From LMUY01 sp965198565 (lineage in GTDB: Bacteria; Pseudomonadota; Alphaproteobacteria; Acetobacterales; Acetobacteraceae): a stretch of DNA of 64,000 nt. The stretch is from the NCBI GenBank assembly GCA_965198565.1, contig OZ240665.1, positions 2,232,001 to 2,296,000 on the forward strand, in the 5' to 3' direction. Of the stretch, positions 10,001 through 18,005 are shown one piece after another. Each line of letters opens with the position of its first letter. Within the stretch, counting starts at the first letter, position 1. The notes below the pieces were generated by a model. The model made no database searches, was not told where the DNA came from, and worked only from the letters and a program-made list of their open reading frames with translations. The position numbers and the translations under genes were made by a program.

Positions 10001-13000
10001 ATGCCGGCTCGCCTGGGTGGCCACTACCTGGACTGCCTCGTGCAGGTCCGCGGCGCCCTCGGACAGCGCCCAGGCCGCCTCCGGGCCGATCGGGTCGGTC
10101 AACAGGCCCGCCAGCGCTATCAATCGCTGCAGGCCAGGCCGCGATCGGACGTAGTCGCCGAGCTTGAGCGTCCGGCAGGCCGCGCCGACCACCTGTTCCA
10201 ATTCGTCCAGCCGCGTGGCCGCGTGCCTTGCCGCCTCCAGCAGGCGGGTCTGCCAGACCGGAGACCACTCCGCCTGCTCGATGCCCGCCAGCGCCGGCCC
10301 GCGCACGGCGTCGCCGGCACGGCGCAGCACCTCCCTCGCCTCCTCGACGGCTTCGACCAGCCGCCGCCAATCCCCGGCGTCATGCACGTCTGAGTGGGGC
10401 CATGCCAGCGCCAACTCGGGTACGCCGCCATCGGCCGCCCGCAACACGGCACCGATCGCGCGGAACGGAGTCCACCCGTTCCGCCCCGGCCTGTGCAGCT
10501 CGCGCACGTAGCCGTTCAGCTCCTCCCGCAGGGTCGCGAGGTCCGCCTTCGCGGCGGCCCAGTCCCGGCCGTCATCCGCCTCGGATGCGGATTGGGCGCG
10601 CTCCAACTGCCCGAGCACGGCGGTCTTGCTGACCTTGCTGGAGAACAGGTCCAGGCAGAAATCCGCCATCCCGACGCTCTTGAGCCGCCGCTGCACAACC
10701 TCCAGCGCCGCCCGCTTCTCCGCCACGAACAGGACCGTCCGGCCCTGGGCCAGCGTGTTGGCGACTATGTTGGCGATGGTCTGGCTCTTGCCCGTGCCGG
10801 GCGGCCCGATCAGCACGAAGCTCTCGCCGGCCGCCGCCCGCGCCACCGCCCGCAACTGCGACGAGTCGCCCTCCAGGGGGCAGTAGAGGTCTGCCCCGGC
10901 CAGCTCGTCGTCCAGCGCGCCGCCGAACGGATGGCGCTCGCCGCCACCACTGTGCCCGGTGTCAGCATCGGGCGCCGGCCCATCCATCAGCCGGCGCGAG
11001 ACGACGTTGCCGCGCAGCGCCTCCGCCCGGTCGGCCAGGTCCTTCCACATCAGGAACTTGGTGAACGACAGGGTGGTCAGTGCCACCTCGTCCCGGACCT
11101 CCCAGCCCCGGACGTCGCGCAGCTTGGACCGGAAGGTGTCCATGATGGCGGGCACGTCGAACCCGGCCTCGTCCTCGGGCGGCCGTTCGGCTTCCAGCGT
11201 CGGGAACTGCAAGGCGAACTCCTGGCGCAGCATCTCGAGCAGCGTCGAGTTCAGCCGGGTCTCGTCGTCGTGCACCCGCAGCACGAACCCCGAACGCACG
11301 CTCGGCCGGTCCAGCACGACCGGCACCAGGATCAGCGGCGCCCGGTACGGCGTCTCGCGGTCCTCCCGGCGCCACAGCAATGTCCCGATCGTCAGGAACA
11401 GCGTGTTCGACCCGCCTTCCTGCTGGTCGGCGCGCGCTTTGCGGTAGATCTCGGTCAACGAGGCCTGCAGGGACGCTTCGTCCCGTCCCACCACCAGCTC
11501 GCCCTTGGCCATGGCCTCCCGCGCGAAAGCGAAGTTCGCATCCTCCTGCAGCCGGTTGCGGTGCAGCGCCGCGCTGCGCGGGTCGGCATCCCCCATTAGG
11601 TCGGGCCAGGGGCGAAACTTCAACGGCGCGGCACGACCCCTGCCTCGCATCTCCGCCAGCCGGTCCTCGAGCTTGGCCGCGTCTGGGCAATCCACCCAGA
11701 GCACCTGGCGCCCGGACGCCGGCAAGTTCAGAAGCCGGTTGCGGCCGGAGAGGTCCAGCAGCCGCTTGCGCCACCGCGCGAGCCGGTCCTCCGCCGTCGC
11801 GGGCGACGGTTCCTCGGCCGTCGGCATGTCGTCGCGCAGCGGGGGCGCATCCTCGATCGCCGGCAGCGCGTATTCGGCCGCGTCCGTGACGCCGGCCTGG
11901 AAGGCGTAGCCAGTCGAGGCGCTCGCCAGGGGCAGGATGCGCCGCTGGCGGGCACGATGGATGTCGATCAGCCCCTCGAACTCGGCGTCCTTCTCCGGTT
12001 CGACATGAGCGGCCCCGGCAAGCGTCGCCTGCTGGAAGCTGGGCTTGCGGGCGTGGGTCGTGCCCGTTGTCTCGAACAGCTTGAGGTCGTCGAGCTTGAG
12101 CCGCGTCCGCAACCCGGGCGCGTCGTCGACCGTGGACGCGCCGAAGTCGCCCTTCGATAGCCACACGCCGGCGAAGGCGTGCTCCCGCTGAAGCAGGATG
12201 AGGGGCCGCAGCCCGGCCGCCTCCAGGCAGGAGCAGAATAGCACCGCCAGGTCGAGGCAGGTCGCCAGTCGCTCTTCGCCGATTTGGCGCGCGGTGCGGA
12301 TGCGCTGGCCGCCGCCAACGAAGGACGGCGGCGGGTTGATGTAGCGCAGGTCCATTCCGCAGACCGCGTTCCAGATCGCCTGCGCCTGTTCCCAGACGCG
12401 GGTCTTGCTGCTGCCTTGATAGCCCTCGAACGAATCCACCTTGCCGCTTGCCCGCAGCAGGTCGGAGGCGGCGTGGATGATGCGGGCGACCGCCGGGTCG
12501 TTCGGCTGCACGAAGGCGGCGAGGATGTCGGGGATGCCCGCGGTGCCGCCCCATTCGTTGAAGGCGAGGATGCGGATGTCCTGCGTGAACTCAGCGATGG
12601 CCTCGCCCCCGCTGCGGGCTACGAGCGACACCGTGCCGCGGGTTGCCTCCGACAAGCCCGATAGGAACGGGCCATCAACGGAGATGTCTAGGTCGTCGAA
12701 GGTCCGTATCTGGCCCGCCGCTAGCCCCGCGGCACGCCATGTCCGGGCTCGCAGCACCGGCGGCTGGCAACCAAGCTCAATCTCTATATCCCCCAGCACC
12801 TCTTCCCCGGCGTTTGCGATGGTCAGCTCGGATAGCACGGGCACGTGGTTCTGCCACAGCGCCGCGTTCAGGGCGGGCTGGAATCGAGCAATGAGGCGCG
12901 CGCTAGGTGGAGCAGGCCGGGACGCCTCTGCCGTATCGCCAGCCGCAGTCTGCGACGGCACATGGTAGTCGACGCCGCTGCCGCTGGGTTCATACTGGGT

Positions 13001-13003
13001 CAT
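7061..13003 (-). CDS. Giant DUF4011 / superfamily 1 helicase / Vsr-like nuclease, probable anti-phage protein
   Basis: About 1,980 residues from the ATG at 13003; an in-frame start 27 codons upstream is also possible, and neither has a clear ribosome-binding site. Domain order: an N-terminal beta-rich region, a transglutaminase-like patch (Cys249 in ATCLDLAVL, His275 in REHAFAGVW), and a DUF4011-type region (LARWRKRLLDLSGRNRLLNL). Then an SF1 helicase with Walker A IGPPGTGKSQT (Lys739) and Walker B VIFDEASQ (about 1370), ending with GGERRLNVAVTRARERLVVFG. Next is a very-short-patch-repair-like PD-(D/E)xK nuclease (VDLGIVDP, GVECDGATYH, about 1670-1770) and a C-terminal DUF3320-like segment. 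From memory this matches the single-gene Gao_Hhe-type defence architecture. It is flanked by short ORFs and tRNA-Thr. Confidence 0.85.
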   Translation of the reverse strand: MTQYEPSGSGVDYHVPSQTAAGDTAEASRPAPPSARLIARFQPALNAALWQNHVPVLSELTIANAGEEVLGDIEIELGCQPPVLRARTWRAAGLAAGQIRTFDDLDISVDGPFLSGLSEATRGTVSLVARSGGEAIAEFTQDIRILAFNEWGGTAGIPDILAAFVQPNDPAVARIIHAASDLLRASGKVDSFEGYQGSSKTRVWEQAQAIWNAVCGMDLRYINPPPSFVGGGQRIRTARQIGEERLATCLDLAVLFCSCLEAAGLRPLILLQREHAFAGVWLSKGDFGASTVDDAPGLRTRLKLDDLKLFETTGTTHARKPSFQQATLAGAAHVEPEKDAEFEGLIDIHRARQRRILPLASASTGYAFQAGVTDAAEYALPAIEDAPPLRDDMPTAEEPSPATAEDRLARWRKRLLDLSGRNRLLNLPASGRQVLWVDCPDAAKLEDRLAEMRGRGRAAPLKFRPWPDLMGDADPRSAALHRNRLQEDANFAFAREAMAKGELVVGRDEASLQASLTEIYRKARADQQEGGSNTLFLTIGTLLWRREDRETPYRAPLILVPVVLDRPSVRSGFVLRVHDDETRLNSTLLEMLRQEFALQFPTLEAERPPEDEAGFDVPAIMDTFRSKLRDVRGWEVRDEVALTTLSFTKFLMWKDLADRAEALRGNVVSRRLMDGPAPDADTGHSGGGERHPFGGALDDELAGADLYCPLEGDSSQLRAVARAAAGESFVLIGPPGTGKSQTIANIVANTLAQGRTVLFVAEKRAALEVVQRRLKSVGMADFCLDLFSSKVSKTAVLGQLERAQSASEADDGRDWAAAKADLATLREELNGYVRELHRPGRNGWTPFRAIGAVLRAADGGVPELALAWPHSDVHDAGDWRRLVEAVEEAREVLRRAGDAVRGPALAGIEQAEWSPVWQTRLLEAARHAATRLDELEQVVGAACRTLKLGDYVRSRPGLQRLIALAGLLTDPIGPEAAWALSEGAADLHEAVQVVATQASRHRNVCQALTGSWKSGVYALPLAALRSEWRAAGEKWALPRSMAQRAVRKRLAGEANGPVPEDCGADLDRLLEIQGIEASVAATPHTAALGRTWRGIDTDFTRMQSAHEWGRRIRSATASCTQDAAELTGLRALIRQLVSEAADLLAPSGSAGAALTRLSDAWAAAEAALEAVAALAGSPVARLVPEGRTDWLAAVSQHLTGWSFAARSIQEWCAWRGVSQSAEEQGLGSLIRAMEDGVVGPGDAVRALEANYARWWIDLAVDAAPRLRGFVAARHETRVERFRILDARMLELSSRVARARITAGIPNAVQRHADPEYAVLTRELAKRQRHLPVRQLASRMPKALRRLTPCLMMSPLSVAQYLPADAEPFDLVIFDEASQITTWDAIGAVGRGRQVIVVGDPRQLPPTSFFERRSGEEDGAAVEVETHDLDSILDECLGAGIPNVELTWHYRSRHESLIAFSNQVYYGGRLVTFPSPVTRDDAVSFRYVADGVYARGGARTNEREARAVVAEALAILRAPEDRSLGIVTFNAEQQALIEDLLDKARRDDPALERHFADEAAEPVLVKNLEGIQGEERDVMLFSLTYGPDATGRIALNFGPLNLSGGERRLNVAVTRARERLVVFGSVRAEQLDLSRTGAVGVRHLKQFLSFAEHGARSFATATRGSLGDHESPFEAEVAERLRRLGWTAHPQVGVSGFRVDLGIVDPDAAGSYLAGVECDGATYHRGATARDRDRLRQHVLENLGWRILRIWSTDWWTNAAREADRLHEQLVEALQTARAERVARSEPPRVPPDMHGLPVDGTEAPGDDGMVLPPREADPMPHDEAGTAPEPALFYDPAYRDRLGALVAGLLREHGPLREDRLVQAVARLHGFGRAGREIRDRVMASLPPAAAVTTEDIGRFVWPSGVDPACWDAFRAPAAGRTADPAEMPMPELIALARRHMTPGMTEEASLTEMRDACGLQRLRETARSRCLAALSAART

Positions 13004-13523
13004 CTGTCCGCACCGCTGTTGCGTTGCCTCAACAAAACATGCCGTGGGCGTTTGGCCAATCGAGATCGCACACAGTCCAGTCATGTAGGGACGCTGCCGG
13101 CTTCCGGACGCAGGCGCTTGCCTGGTGCCGCTCCGGGGAGCCGCTTACCGCTGACGGCGATATCCTTACGACCGATATGCGGCTGCTGTCCGGCATCATG
13201 GAGAATCTTTGGCGGATTGAGGGCTGCGCGCGAAAGCAGCGTAGACAGGCTCTCCTGTTGAAGCCTCGCCTATCGGGCCCGGCTTGCAGCATGCCTCCCA
13301 GTCAACCTGTGTTCTTGCCGGCCTGTGCGTCGCTGGGGGGTAGTGCGCGTGGGAAGTCTGGGCGGACGCTTGCCCTTGCCCACACGCCCCATAAGGGGGT
13401 AGGCCCAGGCGCATGACTACAAGACGCGTCAGGCCGCCGCTGCGGCAAGCGCGGCGTCAACCGCATAGGAGCCGGTTACTAGCCACTCTCTAAGCTTGGA
13501 CTCGGACACTCAGTGTTCACATC
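13004..13523. other. Intergenic region upstream of the giant helicase
   Basis: About 520 bases separating the helicase start from the small forward gene at 13524. It must contain the helicase promoter, but I see no convincing -35/-10 pair, repeat or gene. Open frames here are extensions or shadows of the helicase gene. Confidence 0.35.
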
Positions 13524-13727
13524 GTGGACGATGAACGCCGCCTTACCCTCGCCGAACGGCCAGACGCTCTGTTTGCGATCAGCTATGCCATGAACAGCCG
13601 CAAACGGCATGAGTTGGCCGCCAAGATCCCCGTGCAGGTGGTGCTTGAGACGCTGGAGCGGCAGGGGTTTGTCCTCATGCGCAAACCGCCGGCATCGCTG
13701 CCTGGGTTAGCGCCGAGGCGGGAGTAA
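13524..13727 (+). CDS. Small hypothetical protein
   Basis: A GTG-started frame of 67 residues. Its composition looks coding (DALFAISYAMNSRKRHELAAK, then LETLERQGFVLMRKPPA), with an amphipathic helix and a short basic tail that would suit a small DNA-associated or accessory protein. No family recognised and no strong ribosome-binding site. It lies between the giant helicase and a reverse small gene. Confidence 0.4.
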   Translation: MDDERRLTLAERPDALFAISYAMNSRKRHELAAKIPVQVVLETLERQGFVLMRKPPASLPGLAPRRE

Positions 13728-13739
13728 CGTCGGGGCGCC

Positions 13740-13925
13740 TCAGAACTTAGTGTAGAGTTGCTGGCGAACTTTCGTGTACGTGTCCTTGGCGGCGGCAACG
13801 TCTGAGGGCACACCTGTTGACGCGATGATTGCGGCCGTGAGGGTGGCCGCCACGAGGTCGCCCTGACGCATTACAAGGGTGTTTAAGCACTGCATGACAG
13901 TGGATTCAAACTGGTCGTTTGCCAT
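13740..13925 (-). CDS. Small hypothetical protein
   Basis: A 61-residue protein starting at the ATG at 13925, preceded by GAGG with nine-base spacing. The sequence is mainly one or two helices (QFESTVMQCLNTLVMRQGD, AATLTAAIIASTGV, DTYTKVRQQLYTKF). Convergent with the preceding small forward gene, with a 12-base gap. Not recognised; the ribosome-binding site and helical content make it a plausible real gene. Confidence 0.45.
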   Translation of the reverse strand: MANDQFESTVMQCLNTLVMRQGDLVAATLTAAIIASTGVPSDVAAAKDTYTKVRQQLYTKF

Positions 13926-14009
13926 CTTACCATCCTCGACATCTTGCGGACACAGTGCGGACAATTTCCGCATCAATTTTGCCAGCCATCGTGTAACCCG
14001 TTGATTTCA

Positions 14010-14084
<75 letters not shown>

Positions 14085-14200
14085 ACGCGGCGCTGATATA
14101 CCGGCGCTCACCCGCCGCCGCAATCCGCCCCACCGCTCGGACACTTCCCCGCGTACAGGGCTGGCGGCGCCGGGCCGTCTCGTCCATTTTGCAGCCGCCC

Positions 14201-15514
14201 ATGCCCGTAACCAGCGCAGCTACAACCAACACCCTTCGCGAGTGCGAGTGCCCAGAGTGCGGGCTGTTCCAGCGCATTCCCCCCATCCCCGCCAATTCCG
14301 AGGCCAAATGCCTGCGCTGCAACGCCACCCTGCGCCGGCGCCGCACCAACGCCTCGACCTACGCGCTCGCCTTGGCCATCACGTCGCTCGTGCTCTACCT
14401 GGTCGCGGTCACCGCCCCGTTCCTGTTCGTCGATATCGTGGGCCAGAAACGGCAGACCACCATGCTCTCCCTCCCGGTCGCCTTCTGGGAAGACGGCGCC
14501 TGGGAACTGGCCCTGGTCGTGCTGCTCACCACCATCATCATGCCGTTCCTCAAGATCGCCATCATGATCACCGTGCTGGTCGGCCTGCGCGTCAAGCGGC
14601 CGCCAAGCGTCCTGCCGCGCCTGTTCAAGTGGTACGAGCGCATCGGCCCATGGGCGATGGTCGAGGTGTTCCTGCTCGGCGTGTTCGTCGCCTTCACACG
14701 GCTCGGCGCCATCGCCACCGTCAATGTCGGGGAGGCGCTCTACGCCATCGGCGCGCTGATGTTCACCTTGGTCGCGGCCGACACCATTCTCGATGCGGGC
14801 GAAGTGTGGGAGGATATGGAGCGGCTCGGCCTGGTGCCGCAGCCAACCAGCCCGGCGCCCGGCGCCCAAAAGATCTCCTGCATCACCTGCGGCCGGCTCC
14901 ATTATGGCTCCGACGGAGACCGCTGCCTGCGCTGCAACTCCGTCGTCCACCCGCGCAAGCCGCAGAGCCTGCTGAATACCTGGGCCTTCCTGGTTGCGGG
15001 CACCATGCTCTATGTCCCGGCCAATCTCTTCCCCATTCTCACCCTGGTCCGGCTTGGTCAGGCCACCACCTCGACCATCCTGGGCGGCGCAAAGGAGTTG
15101 CTGGATGGCGGCATGTGGCCTCTCGCGCTGCTGGTGTTCGTGGCCAGCCTGATGGTGCCGATGCTCAAGCTCGTCAGCCTGGCCACCATGCTGATCGCCA
15201 CCCATAACCGCAGCGGCTGGCGCCTGCGGGACCGCACCCGACTCTACCGCGTTGTCGACTTCATCGGCCGTTGGTCCATGATCGACATCTTCATGCTGTC
15301 GACGCTGGTCGGCCTGGTGCGCGCCGGCAACATCGCCCTCATCACGCCGGACCTGGGGGCAATCTGCTTCGGCAGCGTCGTCATCCTCACCATGTTCGCC
15401 GTCACCTGCTTCGACCCAAGGTTGATGTGGGACGCCGCCCCAGCCGCAGCCGTGGCCGCGCGCATGCCCGAGCGGGCGGCCGCGCATCCTGGCTCGAACC
15501 CGGAAACAGCATGA
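14201..15514 (+). CDS. pqiA: Paraquat-inducible protein A (PqiA), inner-membrane protein
   Basis: About 437 residues (ATG at 14201 preferred over a TTG four codons upstream). Two tandem halves each begin with a zinc-ribbon-like CxxC pair (CECPECG, CLRCNAT; CITCG, CLRCNSV) followed by four predicted membrane helices, the standard PqiA/YebS layout. In E. coli PqiA is the membrane partner of the MCE protein PqiB, in a system for lipid transport across the envelope. Its stop overlaps the pqiB start (ATGA), and pqiC follows in the same way, so the operon pqiABC is complete. Confidence 0.9.
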   Translation: MPVTSAATTNTLRECECPECGLFQRIPPIPANSEAKCLRCNATLRRRRTNASTYALALAITSLVLYLVAVTAPFLFVDIVGQKRQTTMLSLPVAFWEDGAWELALVVLLTTIIMPFLKIAIMITVLVGLRVKRPPSVLPRLFKWYERIGPWAMVEVFLLGVFVAFTRLGAIATVNVGEALYAIGALMFTLVAADTILDAGEVWEDMERLGLVPQPTSPAPGAQKISCITCGRLHYGSDGDRCLRCNSVVHPRKPQSLLNTWAFLVAGTMLYVPANLFPILTLVRLGQATTSTILGGAKELLDGGMWPLALLVFVASLMVPMLKLVSLATMLIATHNRSGWRLRDRTRLYRVVDFIGRWSMIDIFMLSTLVGLVRAGNIALITPDLGAICFGSVVILTMFAVTCFDPRLMWDAAPAAAVAARMPERAAAHPGSNPETA

Positions 15515-17244
15515 CCGATCAGCCGCCGCCGAACTCTGCTCCCGCAACGCCCCCGCCCGACAACAATCCGCCCACCCCGCTCCAGGCAAGGCTGCACCGC
15601 CGTTCCCGCATCTCGCTGATCTGGCTGCTGCCCGTGATCGCCGCATTCATCGGCCTCTATCTCGTCATCACCACCCTCGCCCAGCGCGGCCCCGATATCG
15701 TCCTGACCTTCCAGACCGCCGACGGGCTCACCGCGGGCCAGACCAAGGTGCGGCACAAGGCGGTCGACCTCGGCACCGTCACCAGCATCCGCCTTGCCCA
15801 GGACATGAGCCACGTCATCGTCCATGTCAGCATGACGAGCGAGGCAAGCCCGTACCTCACCGACCACGCCCGTTTCTGGGTGGTGCGCCCGCGGCTATCG
15901 GGCGCCAACATCTCGGGGCTCGAGACGCTCATCTCGGGCGGCTATGTGGAGATGGACCCGGGCGCGCCGCACGGCCACCCGAAGACGGATTTTACCGGCC
16001 TGGAAAACCCGCCCGGCGTGCGCTCCGACGAACCCGGCACGACGTTCACCCTGCAAACCCAGACGCTCGGTTCGCTCGGCAGCGGCTCGCCGGTGTTCTA
16101 CCGCGATATCGTCGTGGGCGAGGTGCTGGACTACAAGCTGCCCGAGAGCAACGGCCTGATCACCCTGCACGTGTTCGTGCGGGCGCCTTACGACAAATGG
16201 GTGCGCACCGGCACGCGGTTCTGGAACGCGTCCGGCCTGAGCGTGGAGCTCGGCGGGCAGGGTATCCATATCGATCTAGAGTCCATCCAGGCGGTCCTGT
16301 CCGGCGGGGTGTCGTTCGGCACCCCGGAGGACAACCGCAACACGCCAGAGGCTCCGCAGGACGCCAGCTTCGAACTGTTCAGCGACGAGAGTGCCGCCCG
16401 AGCCGCTGGATTCAAGCAACGCATCCCATTCGTGCTGTATTACCGCAGCTCGGTCGCCGGGCTGGGCAACGGCTCCCCCGTGCAGCTCTACGGGTTGACG
16501 GTCGGCAACGTGACGGACGTGCAATTGGAGTTCGATCCCGTATCGGCCTCCGCGCGGGTGCGGGTGGCCATCGAGGTGCAGCCGGAGCGGTTCAGCGCAA
16601 TCGCCGGGTCGTCGAACGAGTCGGCGCTGCTGGTCAGCCAGCATCTGGTGGACCGAGGCTTGCGGGCTCAGCTTAGCACCGTGAGCTACCTGACGGGGCA
16701 ACTCGCGGTTTCGCTCGATTTCCAACCCCATGCGCCGCCGGTCAAGGTGACGATGGAGGGCAACGCGATCGTGCTGCCCACCCAAGGCGGCGGCTTGTCC
16801 GGGATCACCGACGCGTTGAGCAACGTCGCAAGCCAACTGAACTCGGTGCCGCTCGCCTCCATCGGCACCCATCTCGATGACGTGCTGGCGTCGCTCAACG
16901 GCGTGGTCGGCGGCTCGGAGGTGAAGAACTCGCTACGGGAGCTGCAATCCACCTTGGCCGAAGTGCAAGACCTGGTGAAGCACACCGACGCCGGGCTCAC
17001 GCCGCTGATCCGCCGCCTGCCCGAGGTCAGTGCCGACCTGCAGCAGACCCTGGCGCATGCCAACAGCCTGGTCACGTCGGTGGACAACGGCTACGGCGGC
17101 AATTCCCAGTTCGCCCGCGACCTCGGCCGCCTGCTGGCGCAGTTCAACGAGGCGGCGCGCTCGGTCCGCCTGCTGACCGACTTCCTCGACCGCCACCCCG
17201 AGGCGCTGATCCGCGGCCGGGCCAACGAGGGCGCAGAGCGATGA
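15511..17244 (+). CDS. pqiB: MCE-domain protein PqiB
   Basis: 577 residues with an N-terminal membrane anchor (SLIWLLPVIAAFIGLYLVI) followed by three MCE/MlaD-type domains. These start near VLTFQTADGLTAGQTKVRHK, FTLQTQTLGSLGSGSPVFYR and FVLYYRSSVAGLGNGSPVQL. A long helical C-terminal region (LRELQSTLAEVQDLVKH, AHANSLVTSVDNGYGG) probably forms the coiled-coil tube or needle known for PqiB. It spans the periplasm and carries lipids together with PqiA and PqiC. ATGA overlaps couple it to both neighbours. Confidence 0.92.
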   Translation: MTDQPPPNSAPATPPPDNNPPTPLQARLHRRSRISLIWLLPVIAAFIGLYLVITTLAQRGPDIVLTFQTADGLTAGQTKVRHKAVDLGTVTSIRLAQDMSHVIVHVSMTSEASPYLTDHARFWVVRPRLSGANISGLETLISGGYVEMDPGAPHGHPKTDFTGLENPPGVRSDEPGTTFTLQTQTLGSLGSGSPVFYRDIVVGEVLDYKLPESNGLITLHVFVRAPYDKWVRTGTRFWNASGLSVELGGQGIHIDLESIQAVLSGGVSFGTPEDNRNTPEAPQDASFELFSDESAARAAGFKQRIPFVLYYRSSVAGLGNGSPVQLYGLTVGNVTDVQLEFDPVSASARVRVAIEVQPERFSAIAGSSNESALLVSQHLVDRGLRAQLSTVSYLTGQLAVSLDFQPHAPPVKVTMEGNAIVLPTQGGGLSGITDALSNVASQLNSVPLASIGTHLDDVLASLNGVVGGSEVKNSLRELQSTLAEVQDLVKHTDAGLTPLIRRLPEVSADLQQTLAHANSLVTSVDNGYGGNSQFARDLGRLLAQFNEAARSVRLLTDFLDRHPEALIRGRANEGAER

Positions 17245-17825
17245 GGCGCCGCCTGGTCCTGCTGCTGCCCGCAGCATTTGGGCTGGCGCGCTGCGCCTCC
17301 CCCGACCCGGCGCTCTACACGCTTCGCGCCGTGCCCGGGATGGCCGCCGGCGGCGCGCCTGCCACGGTCAAGGTCGCGCGTCCGGGCTTGGCGGGCTATC
17401 TCGACCGGCCGGAGATCGTGCGGGACAGCTCGGCCAACCGCTTGCTGCTGCGCGGCGGCGAACGCTGGGGCGAGCCGCTCGGCGACATGATCGGGCGCGT
17501 TCTGGCGCTCGACCTGTCGCAGCGATTGCCAGGCAGCAGCGTGTTCACCGAGGCGGGCGCAATTTCCGTCGATGCTGCCGTAACCGTCGAGGTGGACATC
17601 CAGCGCTTCGACCTGGACACCTCTGGTGTGGTGGTGTTGCTGGTGCAGACCGCCGTGCAGCCGGTCCGCGGCTCCCGCTCCCCCATCGCGCGCTCGATCC
17701 GCTTGACGGTGCAGCCGACCGGTCCGGACACGCCGGAGCTGGTGACGGCAATGAGCGTTGCCTTGGGCCAATTGGCCGACCAGGTCGCCGCCGTGCTGCG
17801 CAGCCTACCCCTCGCGGCGTCGTAG
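17241..17825 (+). CDS. pqiC: PqiC, ABC-type auxiliary lipoprotein
   Basis: 194 residues with a cleavable signal (RRRLVLLLPAAFGLARC) and the PqiC/LptE-like ABC_trans_aux features: YTLRAVPG near the start, PGLAGYLDRPEIVR, and the RWGEPLGDMIGRVLALDLSQ helix. It should sit at the outer membrane and cap the PqiB tube. The residue before the putative lipidated cysteine is Arg (LARC), which is unusual for a lipobox, so lipidation is uncertain. Coupled to pqiB by ATGA. Confidence 0.85.
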   Translation: MRRRLVLLLPAAFGLARCASPDPALYTLRAVPGMAAGGAPATVKVARPGLAGYLDRPEIVRDSSANRLLLRGGERWGEPLGDMIGRVLALDLSQRLPGSSVFTEAGAISVDAAVTVEVDIQRFDLDTSGVVVLLVQTAVQPVRGSRSPIARSIRLTVQPTGPDTPELVTAMSVALGQLADQVAAVLRSLPLAAS

Positions 17826-17854
17826 CCGCCCCAATCTCTCCCCCAAAGTGCAAG

Positions 17855-17875
17855 CCCTCTCCCTCTGGGAGAGGG
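17855..17875. repeat. Perfect GC-rich hairpin downstream of pqiC
   Basis: CCCTCTCCC (17855-17863), a TCT loop, then GGGAGAGGG (17867-17875) form a perfect nine-base-pair hairpin. The surrounding text resembles the dispersed intergenic repeat found in many proteobacteria that reads HPYPLPEGEG on one strand. No T-run follows on either strand, so a classical intrinsic terminator is not supported, though it could still mark the convergent end of pqiC and the decarboxylase gene. Confidence 0.5.
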
Positions 17876-18005
17876 TATGGGTGAGGGGGCCACACACGAA
17901 TCCAGAGGCTGTTGAGGGGGGCCACGCACAAATTCCGCCGCTGGCAAGGGGACAACGCGCAAACTCGCCGCCTCCCGCCTCCCGCCTGTCGCCTTTCGCC
18001 GCCAA

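Noticed and set aside
10394..11599. Long forward frame (401 codons), and a reverse one at 10962-12554, inside the giant helicase
   Set aside because: Both are shadow frames of the helicase gene; helicase motifs lie only in the 7061-13003 frame.
17855..17875. Intrinsic terminator of pqiC
   Set aside because: The stem is perfect but no T-run follows on either strand; listed as a repeat only.
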